This document shows, one piece after another, positions 15,531 through 21,983 of a DNA stretch of 34,755 nt. Each line of letters starts with the position of its first letter. Position 1 is the first letter of the stretch. The notes below the pieces were generated by a model. The model worked only from the letters and a program-made list of their open reading frames with translations, made no database searches and was not told where the DNA came from. The position numbers were made by a program, and so were the translations under genes. This stretch comes from Bacteroidales bacterium (GTDB lineage: Bacteria > Bacteroidota > Bacteroidia > Bacteroidales > UBA932), in contig JAAYCA010000028.1 of the NCBI GenBank assembly GCA_012744435.1, positions 1 through 34,755 on the forward strand, written 5' to 3'.

Positions 15531-16268
15531 TTAATTCCCGTCAGACCAGTACGTAATCTTGCGGTACTGCCGGGTGACGGACGTGCTGGTCTCGACCTCC
15601 GGTTCGTTGTCGTCCCAGGCCTCCTCCCAGCTGTCCGTGGTCTTGGTGACGGTCCTTACGGTCCAATTGCCCCTGTCGTCGAATTTGACGTATTCATATT
15701 CGATGATGCCGGACTCGTTGTAACCCGCATCGTAGCCCTCGAAGCTGACGACGCTCGGATAGAAGGCGTTCCCGTCGTACTCGTAAACATAGTCGGTACC
15801 CCATTCCCAGCCGCTGTATGCTTCGGTAGCCACCCGGCCCTGCGCGTCATAGGTATATTCGAAACGGCAATGCTCCACGACATCCATGTCCTCGTCGAGG
15901 AACTCCCCGTCTTCATCGAGGACCGGGTTGTAAAAACTCGTGATCCGGCCCTGCGCGTCGCGCGTGAGCTCCGTCCACTCGGTCCTGCCGACGAAATTGC
16001 CCTCGTCGTCATATGCATACTCGTTGACATATTCGTCCAGGAGCACACGGCCCTGCTCGTCGAAGGACAACTCCAGCACATTATCGTCAGGCATGGAATC
16101 TCCCTCGTCCTCCTCCATCGAATCGAAAACGGCCAGCTCGGAGAGATAGACCTCCTTCACGTCACCGGTCAGGCCGAACGTATGTACGTCCGGGGAGGTT
16201 TTGCCTCCATTCTGGCAGGACACCAGGGCGAAAGCCGCCATTATCGCAAATAAATAATACTTTTTCAT
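15531..16268 (-). CDS. Acidic lipoprotein with YD-like repeats
   Basis: I start at the ATG at 16268 (245 residues), which gives MKKYYLFAIMAAFALVSCQN, a type II signal peptide with lipobox ALVSC. The mature part is very acidic and made of repeated short strands of the form YAYDDEGNFVGRTEW, LSFDEQGRVLLDEY, YTYDAQGRVATEAY and YEYVKFDDRGNW. These resemble Rhs/YD repeats found in Bacteroidetes surface lipoproteins. No enzyme motif is visible. It lies 24 bases before the dynamin-like gene on the same strand and could be co-transcribed, although the strong ribosome site of the next gene lies in the gap. Confidence 0.82.
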   Translation of the reverse strand: MKKYYLFAIMAAFALVSCQNGGKTSPDVHTFGLTGDVKEVYLSELAVFDSMEEDEGDSMPDDNVLELSFDEQGRVLLDEYVNEYAYDDEGNFVGRTEWTELTRDAQGRITSFYNPVLDEDGEFLDEDMDVVEHCRFEYTYDAQGRVATEAYSGWEWGTDYVYEYDGNAFYPSVVSFEGYDAGYNESGIIEYEYVKFDDRGNWTVRTVTKTTDSWEEAWDDNEPEVETSTSVTRQYRKITYWSDGN

Positions 16269-16290
16269 ATCAAATCTGGTTATATCAAGA

Positions 16291-16298
16291 CAAAGATA
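16291..16298 (-). promoter_or_regulatory. Promoter -7 element of the lipoprotein gene
   Basis: The minus strand reads TATCTTTG, a match to TAnnTTTG, 22 bases before the ATG at 16268. It may drive the lipoprotein and the following dynamin operon. No -33 element is evident. Confidence 0.55.
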
Positions 16299-16321
16299 AT
16301 AATTCCCCGGCACATCCCCAA

Positions 16322-17614
16322 CTACCGGGCGCCGGCGACGACCTCGGCGAGGAGCTTGACGCCGGCCTCCATGCGGGAAGCGTCGAGGAAAGAGAAGTTG
16401 AGCCGCATGGTGTTGCGGTGCGAGCCGTCGGGGTAGAAGAAAGAGCCCGCGACGTAGGCGACCCCGGCGGCGAGCGCCCGGTCGTACAGCGCCACGGTGT
16501 CGATCTCCTCCGGCAGCGTCACAAAGAGGAACAGGCCCCCCTCGGGGTGCGTCCAGGACACGCTCTGCGGCATATATTTCTCCAGCAGGCCGAGCATCTT
16601 GTCCCGTTTCGCGCGGTACAGCGCGATGCTCCTGCGCAGATTGGCGTCCAGCGCGCCGCTGCCCATGAACTCCGCGGCCATGTACTGGTCCAGGATGGGC
16701 GGGCAGAGGTCCAGCGACTGCTTGCAGACGTAGATCTGCTCCAGCAGCTCCACGGGGCCGAGGATCCAGCCGAGCCGGAAACCCGGGGCGAAAATCTTGG
16801 AGAAGCTCCCCAGGTGGAGCGTCCGCTCCGGCGCCAGGGAATAGATCGTCGGCACCGGCTCGCCGCTGTAGCGCAGCTCCCGGTACGGACTGTCCTCCAC
16901 GATGAGGAAATCCTGCTCCCGCGCCATCCGGACCAGCTTTTCACGCTCCTCCAGCGTCATCGTCTCCCCGCTCGGATTCTGGAAATCCGGAATCACGTAG
17001 CAGAACTTCGGCCTCTTGCGGCCGGGCGAACTGCCCCGCGGGGAGTCACAAGAATCGGATATTTTTGCAGAATCGCAAAAATCTCCGATTTCTTCTGACC
17101 CCACCACTGACGTGGTCCCCCCTCTCCCTTGCCGAGGGCGGCAAGCCCCCGCTGGGGCAGTTGTCCGGCCGACAGCGAGGCAAAAATCTTCCAGGGTCTG
17201 GATCTCGGCGCGGTAGGACTTGAAGGACTGCAGGGCGCCGAGATAGGTCGGGGCGGTGGTCAGGACCACGTCGCCGGGATTGACGAAAACGCGCGTGCAG
17301 ACATCGATGCCCTGCTGCGAAGAGGTCGTGATCTGCACGTTCTCCACCGGGACGCCATAGCGCCGCGCGATCACCTCGCGCAGCTCCGTCACGCCCTGCG
17401 TCGCTCCGTACTGGAGCGCCTTGGCGCCATATTTCTCCAGCACCTGCGCACTGATGCGCCGGATATCCTCGATGGGGAAGGTTGCCGCGTCGGGGTAGCC
17501 TCCGGCGAAAGAATAGATCGCCGACAGGTCCACCTTCTTGAAGATCTCGCGCACCGGAGAGCGCATGAACGACCCTACATCGCTGGAAAAAAACTTACCG
17601 TACTCCAAATCCAT
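16322..17614 (-). CDS. PLP-dependent aminotransferase (LysN/MocR-like fold type I), candidate succinyl-DAP aminotransferase, with in-frame insertion
   Basis: This is a 430-residue class I/II aminotransferase. It shows SFAGGYPDAATFP near residue 35, LQYGATQGVTELREVI, ITTSSQQGID, YVIPDFQNPSGETM near 206, the phosphate-site VEDSPYRELRY and the PLP Lys273 in GSFSKIFAPGFRLGW. The motifs match the 2-aminoadipate/aromatic aminotransferase branch. It follows dapF at the end of the dap operon and no other aminotransferase is present, so the DapC step is a reasonable inference. Family members have about 390-400 residues. The surplus lies at about 151-196, a Gly/Thr/Ser/Arg-rich tract between FKSYRAEIQTLED and RKRPKFCYVIPDF, encoded by a hairpin-rich element. 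The PLP-binding and core motifs are intact. Confidence 0.87.
   Translation of the reverse strand: MDLEYGKFFSSDVGSFMRSPVREIFKKVDLSAIYSFAGGYPDAATFPIEDIRRISAQVLEKYGAKALQYGATQGVTELREVIARRYGVPVENVQITTSSQQGIDVCTRVFVNPGDVVLTTAPTYLGALQSFKSYRAEIQTLEDFCLAVGRTTAPAGACRPRQGRGGTTSVVGSEEIGDFCDSAKISDSCDSPRGSSPGRKRPKFCYVIPDFQNPSGETMTLEEREKLVRMAREQDFLIVEDSPYRELRYSGEPVPTIYSLAPERTLHLGSFSKIFAPGFRLGWILGPVELLEQIYVCKQSLDLCPPILDQYMAAEFMGSGALDANLRRSIALYRAKRDKMLGLLEKYMPQSVSWTHPEGGLFLFVTLPEEIDTVALYDRALAAGVAYVAGSFFYPDGSHRNTMRLNFSFLDASRMEAGVKLLAEVVAGAR
17029..17162 (-). repeat. In-frame palindromic insertion in the aminotransferase gene, with inverted-repeat ends
   Basis: The ends pair: AACTGCCCCGCGGGG on the left (17029-17043), and the right end read on the minus strand is AACTGCCCCAGCGGGGG. 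Inside is a large hairpin at 17053-17090 (AATCGG plus ATTTTTGC, six-base loop, GCAAAAAT plus CCGATT, with a 2x2 internal mismatch). Smaller hairpins are ACCAC-4-GTGGT (17103-17116), CTTGCC-6-GGCAAG (17128-17145) and GCCCC-4-GGGGC (17145-17158). It is translated in frame. The AACTGCC ends are shared with insertion B of hemW. Confidence 0.75.
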
Positions 17615-17620
17615 ATATCA

Positions 17621-17731
17621 GCGTGATGAGCAAATCACTAATTATCAATATAATAAGAAGAACAGGGCTCCCCTAAAACACCACCCCTGTACTTTACAAC
17701 CTTCTTATTCTCAACATTTTACACATCACGC
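17621..17731 (-). other. Nested inverted repeats between dapF and the aminotransferase
   Basis: Three pairs nest around one centre: GCGTGATG/CATCACGC (17621-17628 with 17724-17731), AATAAGAAG/CTTCTTATT (17652-17660 with 17701-17709) and ACAGGG/CCCTGT (17662-17667 with 17685-17690). The region includes the dapF stop and the leader of the aminotransferase. It could be an RNA regulatory structure or a miniature element. There is no U run for a simple terminator. Confidence 0.5.
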
Positions 17732-18639
17732 AATATTTCCTCCGCCGGCCCGGTCAGGTAAACATCGGTGAAGCAGCCGTCGCCCGGGACAAACTCGACA
17801 CCCAGCCGCGCAATCCGCGCCTGGATGGAGTACCGCATGGGAGATTCGCCGGTCACGTCGGCGAATGACGGGGCGTGCGTTGGCGTTGTGGAGGGCGGAG
17901 CGGAAATTGGTTTTTCGGCAAACCTGTCCGAAAAATAATTTCCGGCCGCCCGCGGGGATGCAAGGAACGCAGCGATGGCAGACGCAGTTATACCGGTGCC
18001 GCAGGCGAGCGTCTCGCCCTCCACGCCCTTCTCGAACGTCCGCACGCGCAGCGTCCCGTCGGGATCGACGGAGACGAAATTGGCATTCGCGCCGATGGGC
18101 GCGAAAACGGGGTCCCAGCGCGCCCGGCGCCCTTCTTCCTCAACATCGACCGCCTCGACGTCCGGCACGAAACGCACGAAATGGCGCGTGCCCGTGTCGA
18201 GGAACCAGCCGTCCAGCGCGGGGTGGAAATCCTGCACGTCGATCATCCGGATGCGCACCGTCTTGCACCCGCCCTCGCGGGCGAGGATCTCGCCGGTGTG
18301 TTCGCCGTCCGCAGCGACGAAGCGGAACACGCGGCCGTCGGCGGGCTGCAGGCCCAGCGCGTCGGCAAAGGCCACGATACAGCGCCCGCCGTTGCCGCAC
18401 ATCATGCCGCCGGAGCCGTCGGAATTGTAATATTCCATCCGGAAATCACAGTCCGGACCGTCGGTCAGGATCATCAGTCCGTCGGCGCCGATGCGGCCGT
18501 CCGCCGCCCGGAAGCCGGCCGTGCGGTCGCACAGCTCCGCAATCTTCTCCGGAGAGCGATAGGCGGAGACGTCCTCCGTCCGCCCGTCCAGGACCACGAA
18601 ATCATTGCCTGCACCCGAATATTTGTGCAGCTGCACCAT
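17719..18639 (-). CDS. dapF: Diaminopimelate epimerase with in-frame insertion
   Basis: DapF converts LL- to meso-diaminopimelate, the cross-link residue of the wall and precursor of lysine. The start YSGAGNDFVVLDGR, the first catalytic Cys81 in MMCGNGGRC and the second, Cys213, in LACGTGITASA are all present, as is the C-terminal FTDVYLTGPAE. The product has 306 residues against about 265-275 usually. The extra 35-40 lie at about 228-267, just after the second Cys motif and before the strand MRYSIQARIARLGVEF. They are low-complexity (Pro, Ser, Thr, Ala) and encoded by two hairpins. Its ATG shares a base with the dapD stop (TGATG). Confidence 0.92.
   Translation of the reverse strand: MVQLHKYSGAGNDFVVLDGRTEDVSAYRSPEKIAELCDRTAGFRAADGRIGADGLMILTDGPDCDFRMEYYNSDGSGGMMCGNGGRCIVAFADALGLQPADGRVFRFVAADGEHTGEILAREGGCKTVRIRMIDVQDFHPALDGWFLDTGTRHFVRFVPDVEAVDVEEEGRRARWDPVFAPIGANANFVSVDPDGTLRVRTFEKGVEGETLACGTGITASAIAAFLASPRAAGNYFSDRFAEKPISAPPSTTPTHAPSFADVTGESPMRYSIQARIARLGVEFVPGDGCFTDVYLTGPAEEILRDV
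17841..17955 (-). repeat. In-frame palindromic insertion in dapF
   Basis: There are two hairpins. ATTCGCC-9-GGCGAAT lies at 17844-17866. A 44-base imperfect palindrome lies at 17901-17944, with CGGAAATT and TTTTTCGG on one arm and CCGAAAAA and AATTTCCG on the other, separated by a 2x1 bulge, with a nine-base loop. The borders are estimated from the expected DapF length. It lacks the AACTGCC ends seen in the other two elements. Confidence 0.65.
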
Positions 18640-19412
18640 CAGCGGAGGAGGTCTTCGAGGGTCACGGAACCGGCCGTCTTCTCGTCGCGGTACTTGACGA
18701 TGACCGGACAGTAGAGCGCAACGCCGCTGCCGGCACCGGGGCCGCGCTTGAGCGGCTTGCTGCCGGACACGACCACGGCGCCGCGGGGCACGACCACGCG
18801 GCCGTCCTCATTGCGCGGCACGAACTCGCCGGTCGTGGCGTCGAACAGGGCCGTGGATGCGGTGATGACCACCCCGGAGGCGATTACGGCGCCCTCCTGC
18901 ACGATGGTGCCCTCATAGATGCCGCAGTTGCCGCCCACGAAGGCACCGTCCTCGATGATGGTCGGCATGGCGCCGGCCGGCTCGAGCACGCCGCCGATCT
19001 GGGTGGAAGCGGAGATGTGGATGTTCTTGCCCACCTGGGCGCAGGAGCCGATGGTCACATGGCTGTCCACCATCGTGCCGCTGCCCACGTAAGCGCCGGC
19101 GTTGATGTAGGCCGGCGGCATCACGATGGCTCCCGGGGCCACGTAGGCGCCCCGGCGGATGCTCGTGCCGCCCGGCACGATGCGCACGCCGTCCTCCCGG
19201 GTGAATTTCCGTACCGGGAAGGTGTCCTTGTCGAAAAAGGGGAACTGCCCCTGCGACATGTCCGCGATCACGCCGAGCTTGAAGCCGGCGAGGATCACTT
19301 TCTTGACCCAGGTGTTGACCTGCCAGACGCCGTCCACCTTTTCCGCTACCCGAAGCTTTCCGGCCTCGAGGTCGGCCATCACGCCTTCAAATTGCTCTAT
19401 CGTTACTTCCAT
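18639..19412 (-). CDS. dapD: Tetrahydrodipicolinate N-succinyltransferase
   Basis: This is a 257-residue left-handed beta-helix acyltransferase. After an N-terminal helical part and DKDTFPVRKF come hexapeptide repeats (RRGAYVAPGAIVMPPAYINAG, GTMVDSHVTIGSCAQVGKNI, then IGGVLEPAGAMPTIIEDGAFVG), the typical DapD order. It succinylates tetrahydrodipicolinate, which commits this organism to the succinylase branch of DAP synthesis and calls for DapC and DapE partners. It overlaps the end of dapA by 10 bases. Confidence 0.92.
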   Translation of the reverse strand: MEVTIEQFEGVMADLEAGKLRVAEKVDGVWQVNTWVKKVILAGFKLGVIADMSQGQFPFFDKDTFPVRKFTREDGVRIVPGGTSIRRGAYVAPGAIVMPPAYINAGAYVGSGTMVDSHVTIGSCAQVGKNIHISASTQIGGVLEPAGAMPTIIEDGAFVGGNCGIYEGTIVQEGAVIASGVVITASTALFDATTGEFVPRNEDGRVVVPRGAVVVSGSKPLKRGPGAGSGVALYCPVIVKYRDEKTAGSVTLEDLLR

Positions 19413-20287
19413 AATTCTGCCAATACTTTTTCCATCAGCGCCCGGGTCGCGTCCGAAGCGGCCGCGAGCGGCAGGCGCACCGCATCCTGCATGATCCCCA
19501 GCTGCGCGAGCGCGGCCTTGGCGGGGATCGGGTTGGACTCCGCGAAACAGGCCTTGAACAGCGGGAACAGGCGGTGGTGCAGCGCACGTGCGTCTGCAAG
19601 ACGGCCCTGCTGCATGGCCTCGACCATCTGCGTGACCTCCTTCGGCGCGACGTTGGACGCCACCGAGACGACGCCGTGGGCGCCCGTCGCCATGAACGCA
19701 AGGGTCATGTCGTCGTCGCCGCTCAGGACCGTGAAGCCCTCGGGGGCGCGGCGGAGGATCTCGCTGACCTGGTCGTATTTGCCGGAGGCTTCCTTGATGC
19801 CCCGGATGTTGGGGACGTCGTTCGCCAGGCGGATCACCGTGTCCGGCAGCATGTTGGCGCCCGTGCGGCCCGGGACGTTGTAGATGATAACCGGAAGGTC
19901 GGTCTCGGCCGCGACGGCCTTGAAATATTCATACTGACCCTGCTGGGTCGGCTTGTTGTAATACGGCACCACCACGAGCAGCGCGTCGGGGCCCAGGGGC
20001 TCCACGAGCTTGATATTGCCGAGCGTGTCGGGGATGCTGTTCACCCCGACGCCGACCAGCAGCGGCAGCTCCTTGGCGTGCTCCTTGACCAGCTGGAAGA
20101 TCGCCGTCTTCTCGCCGGCGGACAGGGTGGGCGTCTCGCCGGTGGTTGCCAGCGGAACGAGGAAATGGACACCCGCGGCGACCTGGCGGTCCACCATCCG
20201 GGCGTAGGCTTCATAATCCACGGCACCGTCCGCGGTGAACGGGGTCACCAGCGCCGTGCCGCATCCTTGCAGAACGAGAGATTTCAT
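19403..20287 (-). CDS. dapA: 4-hydroxy-tetrahydrodipicolinate synthase
   Basis: This 294-residue TIM-barrel aldolase condenses pyruvate with aspartate semialdehyde. It shows GTALVTPFT at residues 10-18, the TTGETPTL loop, PYYNKPTQ near 108, Tyr136 in YNVPGRTG and the Schiff-base Lys165 in IKEASG. The length is normal. The 57-base gap to dapB upstream is the largest in the operon before dapF and contains TATCTTTA on the minus strand, one base off the -7 consensus, so a weak internal promoter is possible. Confidence 0.95.
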   Translation of the reverse strand: MKSLVLQGCGTALVTPFTADGAVDYEAYARMVDRQVAAGVHFLVPLATTGETPTLSAGEKTAIFQLVKEHAKELPLLVGVGVNSIPDTLGNIKLVEPLGPDALLVVVPYYNKPTQQGQYEYFKAVAAETDLPVIIYNVPGRTGANMLPDTVIRLANDVPNIRGIKEASGKYDQVSEILRRAPEGFTVLSGDDDMTLAFMATGAHGVVSVASNVAPKEVTQMVEAMQQGRLADARALHHRLFPLFKACFAESNPIPAKAALAQLGIMQDAVRLPLAAASDATRALMEKVLAELWK

Positions 20288-20344
20288 GGGACAACACTTT
20301 TAACTACTAACAAGCCCTAAAGATAAAAAACTTTTTCGGTATCC

Positions 20345-21019
20345 CTATGGCATAGGGGACAGAATCAGGTCCTTGAATTCGTGGACGCCGAGGACACTTT
20401 CGGTGAGAAGGGCGGCGTCGACGGCGCCCTCGGCGAAGCCCTGGCGGGAGAAGGCTTCGTGCGTGAGCGTAATCTTATCCACCCCGGAAAGGAATTCGGC
20501 GGTGTGGGTGCCGGGGACTTCCCCGATGCGCCGGGCGCCGATTTCCGGCATCTCGCCGAGGCCTTGCCCGATCAGGGCGGCGATGCTCTTGGCCGTGCCG
20601 CTGGGGGCATCCAGCTTGTGGATGTGGTGGACCTCCTCCACGTGCGGGGTGTAGCCGTGGCCCTTCAGGACCTCGCAGACGCGGGTCACGCCGGCGAAAA
20701 GTGCAATCACGCCGACGGAGAAATTGGAGCCCCAGATCATCGGGGTGCCGGCGGCCTCGAAGGCGGCGAACACGTCGGAGGCGATGTCGTTCCAGCCGGT
20801 GGTCCCGACCACGACGGCCTTGAAGTTCTCCGCGAGGGTCTTATAATTGGCCCGGAAGGCCTCCGGGGTCGTGAAATCGATGCACACGCACGCCCGCGCC
20901 ACTTCCTTCGGGATGGCGCAGACATCTTCCGACGCGCACACCAGCTCGATGCCGCGCCGCTGCAGGACGGCCTCGACCATGTGGCCCATCTTGCCGTAGC
21001 CGCTAATGATAACTTTCAT
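20345..21019 (-). CDS. dapB: 4-hydroxy-tetrahydrodipicolinate reductase
   Basis: This 224-residue protein has the nucleotide-binding start MKVIISGYGKMGHMVE, CIDFTTPEA, VVGTTGW, WGSNFSVGV and the substrate motif EEVHHIHKLDAPSGTAK. It is slightly shorter than the usual 235-270, as in other compact Bacteroidetes DapB. It reduces the DapA product. Its start overlaps the 3' end of the M20 peptidase gene by 17 bases, so translation is probably coupled. Confidence 0.94.
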   Translation of the reverse strand: MKVIISGYGKMGHMVEAVLQRRGIELVCASEDVCAIPKEVARACVCIDFTTPEAFRANYKTLAENFKAVVVGTTGWNDIASDVFAAFEAAGTPMIWGSNFSVGVIALFAGVTRVCEVLKGHGYTPHVEEVHHIHKLDAPSGTAKSIAALIGQGLGEMPEIGARRIGEVPGTHTAEFLSGVDKITLTHEAFSRQGFAEGAVDAALLTESVLGVHEFKDLILSPMP

Positions 21020-21980
21020 AGATACGGATGTAATTGTCGATTGCTTGCTGGAAGTCCGCCAGGGACAGGTGTTCGTCGTCGCGGTGGGCGACGGTGATGG
21101 AGCCGGGACCGCAGATGATCTTCTGCGCGAAGTTCGTCAGGTGCGGGGCGTCGCTGCCGAAGGCGACCGGACCCGTCGGGAAGCCCGGCAGGGTGAGGTA
21201 GCGGGCCGGAGCGTCGCCGCCCCGCTCCACGATCTTCAGGGACTGGGAGGCGCGGGCGCGCACCCACTCCGTCACCCTCGCATCGGAGGCGAAGGTGGTC
21301 CGGAAATACAGCCGGCAGCCCAGGGACGGGCTGAGGATGTTCTGGGGGTTGTCGCTGCGCAGCAGACCGACGTTCCAGGTGGTGGGGCCGAGCTCCGGAT
21401 CCTCCGGGAAATCCGCCGCGCGAAGCTCCTCCATGAAGTCCACGAACAGGTCCACGGCGCTCACGCCGTGCTCCGGATAGCCGGAATGGAAGGCGCGGCC
21501 GGTGAAGCCCAGCTCAAAGGATTTGGTGCCTTTGGAGGCACTGACCATCTTGTTGTCCGTGGGCTCGCCCACGACCAGCAGGGGCGCGCGGAAGGGCGTC
21601 CGGGCGAAAGCCCTGGCCCCCCAGGAGCCCGTCTCCTCGCCGCTCAGGATGAGCAGGGCGAAGTCCCTGTGGCCGGCTTCGGCAAGCCGCAGGCAGGCCT
21701 GGTACATGGCATAGAACTGCCCCTTGGCGTCACAGCTGCCGCGTCCGCACACCCGGTCCGACTCGAAGGTCGGGGGGATGAAGGGCGGGACCGTGTCCAT
21801 GTGGGAACAGAAGACCACGCGGGGCGTGTCGCTCCAGCACAGCAGGACGTTGAGCGTGCCGTCGCCGACCTCGAAGGTCTGCACGGAAGGGGCTTCCAGG
21901 TGGGTGGCGAGCCACTCGCCCAGTTCCCGCTCTTTGCCGGAAGTGGAGTCGAAGGACAGGATTTGGCGAAACAGTTCCAT
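21003..21980 (-). CDS. M20 family metallopeptidase, candidate succinyl-DAP desuccinylase
   Basis: This is a 325-residue M20 deacylase with the zinc ligands and catalytic residues in place: SHMDTVPP, SCDAKGQ, the catalytic Glu pair in LSGEETG, GEPTDNK and a C-terminal His in AHRDDEHL. A dimerisation domain with AFHSGYPEHG lies in the middle. By motif alone it could be DapE, ArgE or LysK. Lying between thrA and dapB, in an operon with dapD and dapF, it most likely supplies the DapE step (inference). In Bacteroidetes the related enzyme of arginine synthesis acts on succinyl-ornithine, so the alternative is real. It is shorter than the usual 350-380 residues. Three bases separate it from thrA. 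Confidence 0.85.
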   Translation of the reverse strand: MELFRQILSFDSTSGKERELGEWLATHLEAPSVQTFEVGDGTLNVLLCWSDTPRVVFCSHMDTVPPFIPPTFESDRVCGRGSCDAKGQFYAMYQACLRLAEAGHRDFALLILSGEETGSWGARAFARTPFRAPLLVVGEPTDNKMVSASKGTKSFELGFTGRAFHSGYPEHGVSAVDLFVDFMEELRAADFPEDPELGPTTWNVGLLRSDNPQNILSPSLGCRLYFRTTFASDARVTEWVRARASQSLKIVERGGDAPARYLTLPGFPTGPVAFGSDAPHLTNFAQKIICGPGSITVAHRDDEHLSLADFQQAIDNYIRIYESYH

Positions 21981-21983
21981 ACG

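Noticed and set aside
19238..19252. AACTGCCCC in dapD as another copy of the element end
   Set aside because: It codes for Gly-Gln-Phe at a normal position of DapD, has no partner end and no hairpins around it. The same holds for the copy near 21716 in the M20 gene.
20288..20344. Lysine riboswitch or a clear promoter before dapA
   Set aside because: The 57-base gap is too short for a lysine riboswitch. It holds only TATCTTTA, one base off the -7 consensus, without a -33 element.
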